The notes under the pieces: model-generated
Database searches by the model: none
Told to the model about the DNA's origin: nothing
Seen by the model: only the letters and a program-made list of their open reading frames with translations
From: Symsagittifera roscoffensis
Lineage: Eukaryota; Xenacoelomorpha; Acoela; Convolutidae
Length of the DNA: 64,000 nucleotides
NCBI RefSeq assembly: GCF_963678635.1
Contig: NC_087066.1
Location: forward strand, 31,067,301 to 31,131,300
Direction: 5' to 3'
Shown here: piece by piece, positions 10,815 through 23,100 of the stretch
How the letters are laid out: every line of letters begins with the position of its first letter
Position numbering within the stretch: position 1 is the stretch's first letter
Program-made: the position numbers and the translations under genes

Positions 10815-13186
10815 TGGGATTGAAATGACGATGAAAAATGCAAGTTTTCCTGTGCACTCGAATAGTCGCTCAAGAACTAATTGATATCCTATAGTGTAAC
10901 GTTTTAAAGGACACGCTGGACGCAGTTACATCCTCAAGTCATTTTTTGTGCCAGAAAAAATGTTCCGAATAAAAATGGCGTGCAACGCTGAAAGTAATTA
11001 AAAGTCTAACCTAGATCATGAAAGAGTCTGCGTTCCACATTTGATAGCCGTACACGTTTTAACAAACATTCACATCATAATTAATTCGTTCTTGCTAAAT
11101 TCAATCTTCTTTTCCGGCAAAACAAATGTAAAATAGGCGAAAAAGGTAAGCAATTGTTGAAAATAAGGAGAAAACGATGACGTTTATAAAAGAAATAGAG
11201 GTCAGTTAAATCCCAAAAATGTCTGAAAGCGTTCCGAAAGCTAAAAAAACTCAAGTTAATAAATTGGCACTGATTATGTTATCAGACTGAAACCAATCGA
11301 ACTTTATATTTTTGTGGAGCTAACCTTTTTAACTTATCAATCTGAAATACTGTTGCGATTGTGGTGCTATCGTTTTGTTGTTTTTTAAATGGAATCGTCC
11401 AAAACCATAAAATGCTAAAAGGCCAGTGGAAATTGTTCGGTTGATTGACTAGGAATCTTTGAAGACATACAACCAACGCGTTTTCATATTTTTTGTGTTG
11501 AAGGCGCGCTTTCTTGTACGCTTCACCAGATGACGAGTGTTATCTCACATTTTCGCTTTTCTTACCTTTTTGTTTGTCTTTGTTTGTTTCTGCTATGCAG
11601 GTGTGACGGAGGTCGAGAAAAACATGGAATTGTGCACAATGCTATGATTAATAGGTAATCAGAGTCATTATTCTGAAGTCACAGCGACAATCTCGGTTTA
11701 CAGGGAGGGAATTTTTGAATTTTCTTTCAAAAATTGAAATAAAATAACACTTAACTATCTACTTGCAGTACATGTAAGCAAACAAAACACCACCTTTGCT
11801 CAGGTGAGATTATGGCTGAAATTAACCAGCTGTAAATCTTCAAATCGTTTTTATAGAGTGTTTTAATACACGATATTATGCAGTAAAACTTGAAAAATTC
11901 AATGCTTTTTGGGTAACTTTTTGTGGGCGGACTGAATTAAAACTGCTGCATTTGAAGTAAGAATACTTTAAATACTTGAAAATCAAACAATTTCAATTTT
12001 GTACGAAAAGCAGAAATTTACTGGAGTGAAATGAATATAAAAAGCTTGATGCAAAATTTTTCCGCCTTTTCTTCAAATTATTGATTTATTTTTAATGGAA
12101 CTACACAGCAAGTCAATAGCTGTTGACAATAATTATTTAAATTTTAAGGAAATTTTTCTCTGACTCTGATCAAAGCAATGGGTTGACGCAATGACAAGTC
12201 TGACCTGATAGTTTTTGAACAATATTGTCAGATCTTCAAACATGCTTTTGATGGAATTAGGCCAAGTGTCGCTTGTGCAGAAAAAGAAGGAAAGTATGCC
12301 AAGATGTTGATAAGCTTATTGATACATCCAAAAAACAAAAGGGTTCAATTGAATTAATCTAATCAGACTGTTTTTGGGCACCAGGTAACAATTTCATCAC
12401 AAGTCTGTTCATACATCGGATTATTTTCTGGCGCATCAAACAAACTCTTTGAATCTACAAGGATATACAACAATGAAGTTCAAGAAATAATTAATCGGAT
12501 TTTTTTATTATGGCAAAAGAATTCATTGAATGCACAAGGGCATATATTGTAAGAAGCTAAAATAAAGATGATGATTAGGCTCAGTTTAAAAAAGGGGAGT
12601 TTTTAGGGTTGCTACGAAACAATCTGGATATGTGGATGTATCTAATCTATCTGATTATGAGGAAGAAATTGATTCGTAAAAGGCTATTCATTTGAATCAT
12701 TCCTTATCCCGGAGCGAGTAACTATATAATCATCACCATTTGAGTTTAAAGGCTGATATCTAATTTCAGCGCCATCGCAAGCTGCAAAAAGCATAAATAT
12801 GGCTCAAGATGACTGCAAAACATGAAGTCAACGACTGGCGGCTGTTTGAAGTTAAGTTATCGGCTAATTTGATCATCTCAGTTTAGCTACTCTATGAGAA
12901 CCAGGTTGACGCAATTAAATCTGTGCAGTTTTTTATTAGAAAATTGAAAAAACCGACTCCACGCCAGAGGGATCCATGAAAAGTCAAAACGTTGTTACAA
13001 AAAAAAAGGATTTACTTTGGTTGATAAGCGATGTCCACTTCAGATTTGATCACAAAACATGAAAACAACATTCATTCAAAAAGTTTTATGCGCACATCCA
13101 AGTGCAGATTTAGGGGTTGATATTTCACTACTGTCATAACTTAATAAGCTGTTTTAAATCAGTTACTTAAAAACATCAAAAAACAT

Positions 13187-13490
13187 CGCCCCCCCCCCTC
13201 CCTCAGGGATTCGACCCCCTTTGTACTATTTTGAGATATCAATTTTTGCTGACGGACTCTAAAATTTTTCTAAAAACGCCTTCGGCGCCAATATATACTA
13301 ATTTGGAGGGGGAGTGCGCGCCAAAAAAACGCAATTTTTTGGTCAACATTTTCCAAAAAGTACCTAAAACGCCTTTTTTGCCCGTTTTTTTTTAAAGTTT
13401 TGCCTGCGGCGCAGAAATTTTTGGAATGGGTTCATTTGAGTCAATGACGGACTTTACAGGTTTTGCAGAAAAATTTTGAGCGTTATGACT
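13187..13490. repeat. decayed repeat fragment with CCAATATATACTA motif (copy B)
   Basis: Counterpart of 3,055-3,360, with a slightly different C run and G run lengths and a few substitutions. It has no independent coding evidence. Confidence 0.4.
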
Positions 13491-13766
13491 TTTGGGGTTA
13501 TGATACCTAGTGTATCAAATATCCTTGCAGCAGTAGAAAATTTTTTATCCAAAGTCCTTTTAGTTGCAAAATTTGCCCTGGTTGCCTAATGCACGAAAAC
13601 TTTGCTGGCAGTGCTCCCTTAACGCGTAGGTCCCGATACAATGTCCCGATAATCTGTGGAGAATCCAGGTACTATCCATGAGTAAATAAGGTAGCGTGAG
13701 TTAAATGTGAACTTGATAGTTTGAAGCCTCCCTGTGTATCAGAAGAATCAACCGCTTCATGTGGTG

Positions 13767-14489
13767 CAGTGCTGATTTAATTTAACCGGGCAAAACGCGT
13801 TAAACTTGAAATTTAAAACGCGTTTTTCTCAAATCTCAAGGTGAAAACTTATAAAGACAAGACTTGCTTAAACTTTTAGCAGAATTAATATGGTGTAATT
13901 TGTTTTGCGAAATTCGGGCCCAAAATTTTACCCCAAAAATGGTTCATTTTGGCTTTTCTTAGTTAATCAAAAATTACGCCAAAAATACCCAGTAGATCAC
14001 AGACAAAATTATATCAAAGTGAGCCCCTTACGTAGGCGAACAATATTTAAGAAGGGTATTTTCTCCAAAAAAAATTGCAAATCATTTAAAAATGGTTTTA
14101 AAATAAACGTTGGTATTTTTTAAAGTAAAAATGAACTTTTTTGTCTATCAAACAAAAATAAATTAACTTATACAATGTATTGGAGAATATACCCTTCTTA
14201 AAGTTTCTTGGGCTATGTAAGGGGCTCACTTTGATATAATTATGTCTGTGATCAACTGGGTATTTTTTGGCGTAATTTTTGATTAACTAAGAAAAACCAA
14301 AATGATCGATTTTGGGGTAAAATTTTGGGCCCGAATTTTGCAAAACAAAATACACCATATTAATTCTGCTAAAAATTTAAGCAAGTTTTGTGTTCATAAG
14401 TTTTCACCTGAACTCAACCCAATTTGAGAAAAACGTGTTTTAAATTTCAAGTTTAACGCGTTTTGCGCGGTTAATTTAAATCAGCACTG
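13767..14489. mobile_element. 723-bp fold-back element in copy B
   Basis: Same element as at 3,642-4,364, with ends CAGTGCTGA and TCAGCACTG and the same length. It sits at the equivalent place, so it inserted before the 7.5-kb duplication. The central bases differ by small indels. The 72-codon plus-strand frame inside the left arm pairs with a minus-strand frame in copy A, as expected when arm sequence and not a gene is being read. Confidence 0.8.
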
Positions 14490-14555
14490 TATGCTGAATG
14501 AATAAACAAACTGGTCAAAAGAACGAACTTGTTTACAGTCTTTAATAGCTGTTAC

Positions 14556-15021
14556 GGGGGTTGAGAAATTAGACGATAAGCAAATTAGAGGGAGGTACTT
14601 AAAAGGAATATAGAAGACTTTGCAAAACTGCAATTGTGAGAAAATAGACGAAAGTGAGAGAGATTAAAATTGTTTGCAGACAAGCTGCGCGAGAAAAATA
14701 TAATTGTTTGTTGACAGCAGTTAAACTTCGTTAGCCGAAAATTTTACAAGTCAACCATGCATAGTTTGTTCAATTCAAAACTCTCTTGTAGTATTCGAAT
14801 TTGACATTTTTTTGATCATTTAAACTAATTGTTTTGATAGGTATTGACATTTTATGTTCTTTTTGTATTTGTGAAACTTGACTCTTAAGAAAAATTTTTT
14901 TGGCCCTTTCCTCGTCATAGTTTTTACGTCTAAAATCCCAGATCTGTAAAATATAATTTCCTTCTAGTTTCTTTTTTGTTGCATCCGTCTAATTTGCTTC
15001 TCGTCTAATTTCCTAGGCCCC
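14556..15021. mobile_element. non-autonomous DNA element with inverted ends (copy B)
   Basis: Counterpart of 4,431-4,877. The left flank reads AGCTGTTAC and the right flank AGCTGTTAG, so the 8-bp part AGCTGTTA of the putative target duplication is kept. There is a short extra segment near 14,725 (an ACTTCGTTAGCC-type insertion) not present in copy A. Confidence 0.7.
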
Positions 15022-17291
15022 AGCTGTTAGGTCACACAAAAGCTGCTAAATACACTGTAAACAAGCCCGATAATTCTCAAAAATTACCTGACAGCTTCTT
15101 TATGACCGAATTTGTTAATAAGTGACATGCTATTTGAAGGGATAATTTCTTCTAAGTAACCAAAGCCAACAAACATGGAGGCTTCGACTTGAAAAGTTCG
15201 TATTCGTTTCGCGCTAATTAGCTATCCCATATCGGGAGAAAACAACGAATTTTTTGCTTTCGTAGGCAATCGAAGTTGGATGTTTTACAGCAAAGTTATG
15301 GTAATGCAGAGAGTATTGGAACTGTTTGTTTCCATTTCTTGTTGGGCAGGTTAAATAATAAGAAAAATTAACGGAAAACGTACCAAAAAAGGAAACATCT
15401 AAAATATAAAACAATATCACCATTCAATTTTTTGTTGTCCCCTTTTTCGTGTTAAAAATTGAAGTTCAAGTTTGATTTTTTTTTGTTAAAATGACTCAAC
15501 ATAACTCGATTGCTGAAATTTGATTCTCTTTGTTTGGTAGTTTCATGTTTTTGGTAGGTTCATCAATTTTGTACCGAAAAATTATTAATAATTTGATCTA
15601 AGTTTTTCCAAACAGCTGAATTTGATTTCATTTTTGCAAAAATTTTTTCCTTTTGCACCTTCTATTGAGGAACCTATGTAGTTTTTGGATTTTGGACTCG
15701 TTTTGTAAGGTCTAGTAAAGTTCATTTTTTCGCCACAAACAATTATCAAAAAAGACCCGCAACACAAGACCAAAAATTACTAAAAATACAACATTTCGTC
15801 TAAGAAGACCATCAAGTTTCATCTACCAAGTTGTTCGATAGAAGTGCAGGAGCGCTCATAATAATCGATTCCAGGGAGAACAATAGTTTTTAGTTTTGGA
15901 TGAGCTGGTTATACAAATGAAATTATTATAAAATTTTCGAGACTAGATTTCTACGCGATTTTGGTTCAGTTTTTCTCTTCTTTATTCTCAGATTTTGGCG
16001 ACCAAAATTCGGTAAATCCAGTCTTTTGCAATTCCGTCTCAGTTTGTCGCTCTTTTACTATGCTGGACTATGCTTATTGGGCCTGCTTAGGGTATGTCGC
16101 GACTCCCCCAAAGAAGAGGTAGCTTTTTTCCATTTTGTTTCAGTGTAAGTCACGTATTTTTCAACTTTCATGAAAAAACGGCTAACCTATATTGATTTCG
16201 GCAATGACAGCTCCTTTTTTCTATCTATTCTTCTGCGAGTTAGGACTAACAGTGTCTAATTAGGCTCAAAACAAACTTCGGATCTGCTTAACAATCCCCC
16301 TTTCGAGAAAGGGGGACTGTTTATTAGACTAAGTTTGTTGATTTTTCGATCAATCACTGCAGCAAAATTAGAATTCTCAACAGAATAGCGCTAATATACA
16401 TTATTTTTAAATAGGGGTGGAGATTCTTAAGCAGATAGCATAGGGGGGGGGGAGATTGTTAAGTAGATCCCAAACTTCTGACAATTGGTCAGCTACCATT
16501 TGAACAACTTCTCTTTTTACATCGAAATTTAAAGCCATTGTAAGTTTGATTTACCTGCGATATCAGATTGTCGTCCTTTCAAATAAAAGAAAGGTTTGTG
16601 GCTTCGTTAACGATAACTCTAGTTGGAAAGAAGGTTGGAGCGAATTTTTCTAATTAAACTAAAAAAACGTTAGCAAGAAAATATATCAAACACAAAACAA
16701 TTTTTTTTATAAGGAATTGAAAATTTAGAAGTATAATTGGACATAATTGTAATTAAAAAACATATTATTTAAGATTTTGATTGATGTTTATTTAATTCAC
16801 AATTAGCGGAAGATCGAATTTTGACAAATTTTATTTTAGTCGACAGCAAAATATTTAATACCCCTGCTTGAGATCGTGAAAATGCAAAACGTACCGCGAA
16901 AAGAAAATTAAGTCAAGGAAATTAAAACCCACTTTTCATCATTTTTTAAAAAAAAGTTTCAAGTTTCTGTGACAATGTTTTAGTATTCCACAATGTCTTA
17001 CTATAAAATATAAATTTATAAGAGTGAAATTTCAAGTTTCATCAGTATGCTTTTTTGAGATAGACTTCTACTCGGATTAAAGAATTGGTCGTTCAAAAGG
17101 CGGAGTAATATAGTCGCATAACAGTGCAAGGGAGTGAGTATTTAACAAGGGGGACGTATTAAGGAAAAGGTCTCAATTTTTAATTCCTATAAAAAGCGTA
17201 AAAGCTTTTCAATCACGCTGCTTAAATCAAGTTGATGAGTTATATGGATGTGTGTCAAATTATCAAAGTGGTCAAAAAATGGAGGCACTAA

Positions 17292-17365
17292 ATTGGTAAA
17301 TGGTTTCTCAATTAGCCATGCGACTGAGGCACCCAAATTTCAGCCCGGTTCAAAAAGTCGAATCT
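17292..17365 (+). repeat. decayed tRNA-like SINE head (copy B)
   Basis: Same A-box-like and B-box-like words as at 7,143-7,215, with changes such as ACTGAGGC for ACTAAGGC. Both copies are decayed. Confidence 0.3.
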
Positions 17366-18129
17366 CACATGGCCGATTTGAAGCATCACTTTAGAATAAT
17401 ACATTGCGAAAGATACTGAATTTAGTGACAGGGCAGATTTTTTTTTTGGGGGGGGGGGCTGGTGAATACTTGCTTGAGGGTTTCGGTCCCCTAACCACCC
17501 AAAGGGTCCAACTTTTGGTATTATTTCACAATATCCATTTTCGGTTTACACTTTGCCCTTTCTTGAGGCTCCTTAAGCACCAATATATACTAAAGACTGA
17601 GAGGGGAAAACCTTCAAAGAAGTGTTGAAACCTTCCAAGATGTAACAAGAAATTTTTGGGAAGTATTTACAAAAATTTGCATTCTGCTCAACTTTTTGGC
17701 ACAGCAGTGTTTTTGCACTGTTTCGGCTCGCAAAATCAGTTTAGTTGAACTAAAAAAAGTTAAAATATGACAGAATTTTCAAATATAAACTATTAAAATA
17801 CCCCATCGAGAAAATCCGATTTACCCCGCTGAAAAGTGATATGCCAATTTTATTGCCATGTTCAATATGTTCGCAATTTTTTTTTTCTGGTAGGTTTATT
17901 GAGCAGCACTCTGTACACCTGAATGGGAGAGAGGCTAATTACCTGATGGTGTTTATGGAGTCTTAAAACCAACCCACTATAGCTGAACTGCAGGAAATAT
18001 ATCACTCTCCCGTCAAAATTATTGAATATGACCAACTCGGGCGACTTGAGTGGCATAAAATAGCGAGGTGTTTACTTACTGGGTCTAACTGGGGTTGAAT
18101 TTTTTCCCATTCAGTTCAGTCAGTTTTCA

Positions 18130-18342
18130 CCTTATCACCTGAATGCTTCCGCAAATGAAGACGTGAACCCGGGTCGAGGTCCGCGACTTAAGAAAAGACA
18201 GGCGCGACTCAAATTTGGCAATTCCAGACCGGCGCGACTTTATATTGGCAATTCCAGACCGGCGTGACCGAAACTTGGCAAATGAAGACCGGCGCGACTG
18301 AAAAAACCACCGCGACCGGCGCGACTCAAAATACCTTCAACA
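18130..18342 (+). repeat. left fringe of the satellite with a 30-bp minisatellite
   Basis: After unique sequence to about 18,176, one satellite-like unit (GCGACTTAAGAAAAGAC) appears. Then come units starting at 18,202, 18,232, 18,262 and 18,292, exactly 30 bp apart, with a shorter 27-bp unit to 18,318. Each starts GCGCGACT (GCGTGACC in the third), carries TTGGCAA in the middle and ends near AGACCG. The GCGCGACT head is shared with the main satellite, but the rest of the unit is different, so this is a sister or ancestral variant. Confidence 0.75.
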
Positions 18343-18824
18343 AAACTCGATTTTTGAAATTTGTTTGTTATCTTTGTTTGGTAATTCAAGATTTCATGTC
18401 TTTGGCCGGTTCATCAATTTTTTACAAAGAAGCTATCAATAATTTGATCTTAAAATTGTCCAAACAGCTGAATTTGATTTCGACTTTTGCAAAAAATTTT
18501 TTCCTTTTGCACCTTCTAATGAAGAACCTATGTAGTTTTTGGATTTTAGACTCGTTTTTTAAGGTCTAGTAAATGTTCTGGTTATACAAATGAAATTATT
18601 TTTAAAAATTTCGAGAATAAAATTCTACGCGATTTTGGTTCACTTTTTTCGTTTTGTTCCCAGATTTTGGCGACCAAAATTCGGTAATTCCAGGCTTTTG
18701 CAATTGCGTCTCAATTTTTTGCTGTTTGACTATGCTGGACTATGCTTTTTGGGTCTGTTAAGGGTATGTCGCGACTTTCAAAGAAGAGGTAGCTTTTTCC
18801 ATTTTGTTTCACTGTAAGTCACGG
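18343..18824 (+). repeat. diverged third copy of part of the 7.5-kb segment, with a deletion
   Basis: Homologous to about 5,350-6,006 of copy A (15,490-16,150 of copy B), including GATTTTGGCGACCAAAATTC and TATGCTGGACTATGC. About 180 bp equivalent to 5,571-5,757 is missing. It is more diverged than copies A and B are from each other. A 75-codon frame survives across 18,590-18,817, but most differences from copy A change the amino acid, so I do not call a gene. Confidence 0.8.
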
Positions 18825-18826
18825 TA

Positions 18827-19053
18827 CTTTAAAAATACTGTATATTAGCGCTATTCTGTTGAGAATTCTAATTTTGCTGCAGTGATTGATCAAAAAATCA
18901 ACAACTTTAGTCCAATAAACAGTCTCCCTTTCTCGACAGGGGGATTGTTGAGCAGATCCGAAGTTTGTTTTGAGCTTAATTAGACATTGTTGGTCCTAAC
19001 TCGCGGAAGAATAGATGGGAAAAGCAGATGTCATTACCGAAATCAATATAGTT
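18827..19053 (-). repeat. inverted piece of the 7.5-kb segment
   Basis: This is the reverse complement of about 6,036-6,262 in copy A (16,187-16,410 in copy B). Landmarks include TGTATATTAGCGCTATTCTG here against CAGAATAGCGCTAATATACA there. It directly follows the forward third copy, whose source ends only some 30 bases before this piece's source begins, so the junction is an inversion of the adjoining stretch. Confidence 0.8.
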
Positions 19054-19095
19054 AATGGCGCGACCGGCGCGACTGAAACGTTTTATTATCTTTTT

Positions 19096-19134
19096 CTAAG
19101 TCATGCCGCTTAAAACTTTTCTTAAACCGCGCCG
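19096..19134 (-). repeat. satellite units in inverted orientation
   Basis: The run CTAAGTCATGCCGCTTAA followed by CTTTTCTTAAACCGCGCCG is the reverse complement of normal units. All other units I checked lie in the plus orientation, so this short patch belongs to the fold-back at the left edge. Confidence 0.7.
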
Positions 19135-20185
19135 AAAAAAATAAAACAACTTAAAAAACGATTTAAGTGACGCGACTTAAGAAAAGACTTAAGCGGCAAG
19201 ACTTTAGAAAAGACTTAAGCGGCGCGACATAAGAAAAGACTTAAGCGGCGCAACTTAAGAAAAAACCGACGGTTCGACTTAAGAAAAGACTAAAGCGGCA
19301 CGCCTTAAGACAAGACTGATTGGCTCGACTTAAGAAAAGACATAAGCGGCGCGAATTAAGAAAAGATTGAGCAATGCGACTTAAGAAATGACTTAAGCGG
19401 CGCGACTTAAGGAAAGACTTAAGCGGCGCGAATTAAGAAAAAACTTGAGCGGTGCGACTTAAGAAAAAACTTAAGCGGCGCGAGTTAAGAAAAGTTTTAA
19501 GCAGCGCGACCTAAGAAAAGACTTAGGAGGCGTGATTAGGAAAAGACTTAAGCGACGTGATTAGGAAAAAGCTCAAACGGCGCAACTTAAAATAGACTTA
19601 AGTGGTTGTTTAGGAAAAGACTTAAGTGGCGCGACTTAAGAAAAGACTGACGGCGCGACTTATAAAAAGACTGACGGCGCGACTTATGAAAAGACTGACG
19701 GCGCGTCTTAAGAAAAGACTTATGCGGCGCGACTTAAGAAAAGACGTAAGCAGCGCGACTTAAGACAAGACTTAATGGCTCGACTTAAGAAAAGACTTAA
19801 GCGGCGCGACTTGAGAAAATACTTCAGCGGCGCGACTTAAGAAAAGACTGATGGCGCGACTTAAGAAAAGACTAAAGCGGTGCGACTTAAGAAAAGACGC
19901 AAGCGGGGCGACATAAGAAAACTCTTCGGCGGCGAGATTTAAGAAAAGACTTAAGCGGCGCGACATTAAAAAAATAATTAAACGGTGCAACTTAAGAAAA
20001 AACAAAGCGGCTCAATTTAAGAAAGGACTTAAGCGACGCGACTTAAGAAAAGACTTAAGCGGCGCGACTTAAGAAAAGACTAAAGATGCTCGATTTAAGA
20101 AAAGACTTAAGCGGCGCGACTTAAGAAAAGACTAAAGATGCTCGATTTAAGAAAAGACTTAAGCGGTGCGACTTAAGAAAAGACT

Positions 20186-23100
20186 GACAGCACGACTAAA
20201 GAAAGGATTTATGCGGCGCGACTTAAGAAAACACTTCAGCGGCGAGCCTTAAGAAAAGACTCAAGCGGCGCGACCTAAGAAAAATTGACGGCGCGACTTA
20301 AGAAAAGACATAAGCGGTGCAACCTAAGAAAAACTGACGGCGCGACTTAAGAAAAGACTCAAGCGGTGCGACTTAAGACAAGACTTAAGCGGCGCGACAT
20401 AAGAAAAGACATAAGCGGTTCAACCTAAGAAAAACTGACGGCGCGACTTAAGAAAATACTCAAGCGGTGCGACTTAAGACAAGACTTAATGGCTCGACTT
20501 AAGAAAAGACTTAAGCGGCGCGACTTGGGAAAATACTTCAGCGGCGCGACTTAAGAAAAGACTGATGGCGCGACTTAAGAAAAGACTAAAGCGGTGCGAC
20601 TTAAGAAAAGACGCAAGCGGGGCGACATAAGAAAACACTTCGGCGGCGAGACTTAAGAAAAGACTTAAGCGGCGCGACATTAAAAAAATAATTAAACGGT
20701 GCAACTTAAGAAAAAACAAAGCGGCTCAATTTAAGAAAGGACTTAAGCGACGCGACTTAAGAAAAGACTAAAGCGCTTCAATTTAAGAAAAGACTTAAGC
20801 GGCGCGACTTAAGAAAAAACTGAGAATACGACTTAAGAAAAGATTTAAGCGGCGCGACTTCAGAAAAAACTTCAGCAACGAGACTTAAGAAAAAACTTAA
20901 GCGGCGCGACTTAGGAAAAAAACTTAAGCGGCGCGACATAAGAAAAGACTTAAGCGGTGCAACTTAAGAAAAGAATGAAGGCGCGACTTAAGAAAAGACT
21001 TAAGCGGCGCGGCTTAAGAAAAGACTAAAGGGCTCGATATAAGAAAAGACTTAAGCGGCGCGACTTAAGAAAATACTGACAGCACGACTAAAGAAAGGAT
21101 TTATGCGGCGCGTTTTTAGAAAACACTTCAGCGGCGAGCCTTAAGAAAAGACTCAAGCGGCGCGACTTGAGAAAAAACTTAAGAGGCGCGACATAACAAA
21201 AGACATAAGCGGTGCAACCTAAAAAAAACTGACGGCGCGACTTAAGAAAAGAATCAAGCGGTGCGACATTAAAAAAATAATTAAACGGTGCAACTTTAGA
21301 AAAAACAAAGCGGCTCAATTTAAGAAAGGACTTAAGCGACGCGACTTAAGAAAAGACTAAAGCGGCTCAATTTAAGAAAAGACTTAAGCGGCGCGACTTA
21401 AGAAAAAACTGAGAGCACGACTTAAGAAAAGATTTAAGCGGCGCGACTTCAGAAAAAACTTCAGCAACGAGACTTAAGAAAAAACTTAAGCGGCGCGACA
21501 TAAAAAAAAAAACTTAAGCGGCGCGACATACGAAAAGACTTAAGCGGCGCGGCTTAAGAAAAGACTAAAGGGCTCGATTTAAGACAAGACTTAAGCGGCG
21601 CGACTTAAGAAAAGACTGACAGCACGACTAAAGAAAGGATTTATGCGGCGCGTTTTAAGAAAACACTTCAGCGGCGAGCCTTAAGAAAAGACTCAAGCGG
21701 TGCGACTTGAGAAAAAACTTAAGCACGCGACAAAAGAAAAGACATAAGCGGTGCAACTCAAGAAAAACTGACGGCGCGACTTAAGAAAAGACTCAAGCGG
21801 TGCGACTTAAGACAAGACTTAAGCGGCGCGACATAAGAAAAGACATAAGCCGTGCAACCTAAGAAAAACTGACGGCGCGACTTAAGAAAAGAATCAAGCG
21901 GTGCGACTTAAGACAAGACTTAATGGCTCGATTTAAGAAAATACTTAAGCGGCGCGACTTGAGAAAATACTTAAGCGGCGCGACCTAAGAAAAAACATAA
22001 GCGGTGCAACCTAAGAAAAACTGACGGCGCGACTTAAGTAAGGCTCAAGCGGAGCGACCTAAGACAAGACTTAATGGCTCGACTTAAGAAAAGACTTAAG
22101 CGGCGCGACTTGAAAAAATACTTAAGCGGCGCGACATAGGAAAAGACTGACGGCGCGACTTAAGAAAAGACTAAAGCGGCGCGACTTAAGAAAAGACGCA
22201 AGCGGCGCGACATAAGAAAACACTTACGCGGCGAGGCTTAAGAAAAGAATTCAGCGGCGAGACTTAAGAAAAAACTTAAGCGGCGCAACTTAAGAAAAGA
22301 CTGACGGTGCAACTTAAGAAAAAACTAAGCGGCTCAATTTAAGAAAGGATTTAAGCGGCACGACTTAAGAAAGGCTCAAACGGCGCGACATAAAAAAAAT
22401 TAAACGGTGCAACTTAAGAAAAAACTAAGCGGCTCAATTTAACAAAGTACTTAAGCGGCGCGACTTAAGAAAATACTAAAGCGGCTCAATTTGAGAAAAG
22501 ACTTAAGCGGCGCGACTTAAGAAAAAACTGAGAGCACGACTTAAGAAAAGATTGAAGCGGCGCGACTTCAGAAAAAACTTCAGCGGTGAGACTTAAGAAA
22601 AAACTTAAGCGGCACGACTTAGGAAAAAACTTAAGCGGCGCGACATAAGAAAAGACTTAAGTGGTGCAACTTAGGAAAAGAATGAAGGCGCGACTTAAGA
22701 AAAGACTTAAGCGGCGCGACTTAAGAAAAGACTAAAGCGGCTCGATTTAAGAAAAGACTTAAGCGGCGCGACTTAAGAAAAGACTGACAGCACGACTAAA
22801 GAAAGGATTTATGCGGCGCGACTTAAGAAAACACTTCAGCGGCGAGACTTAAGAAAAGACTCAAGAGGCGCGACTTGAAAAAAAACTTAAGCGGCGCGAC
22901 ATAAGAAAAGACATAAGAGGTGCAACCTAAGAAAAACTGACGGCGCGACTTAAGAAAAGACTCAAGCGGTGCGACTTAAGACAAGACTTATGCGGCGCGA
23001 CATAAGAAAAGACATAAGCGGTGCAACCTAAGAAAAACTGACGGCGCGACCTAAGAAAAGACTCAAGCGGTGCGACTTAAGACAAGACTTAATGGCTCGA

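Larger units (their letters stand above)
9659..18129 (+). repeat. 7.5-kb segmental duplication, copy B
   Basis: This is the second copy of 470-8,008, lying 1.65 kb after the first in the same orientation. It carries a 942-bp element absent from copy A at 9,873-10,814. On the right it runs into the rearranged edge of the satellite, whereas copy A is followed by the C-rich patch, so the two copies have different right neighbours. No open frame shows coding-type conservation between copies. Confidence 0.9.

Noticed and set aside
16290-16321. Hairpin TCCCCCTTT-CGAG-AAAGGGGGA as a terminator
   Set aside because: It lies in gene-free duplicated DNA, the copy A version has mismatches, and stem-loop terminators of this type are bacterial.
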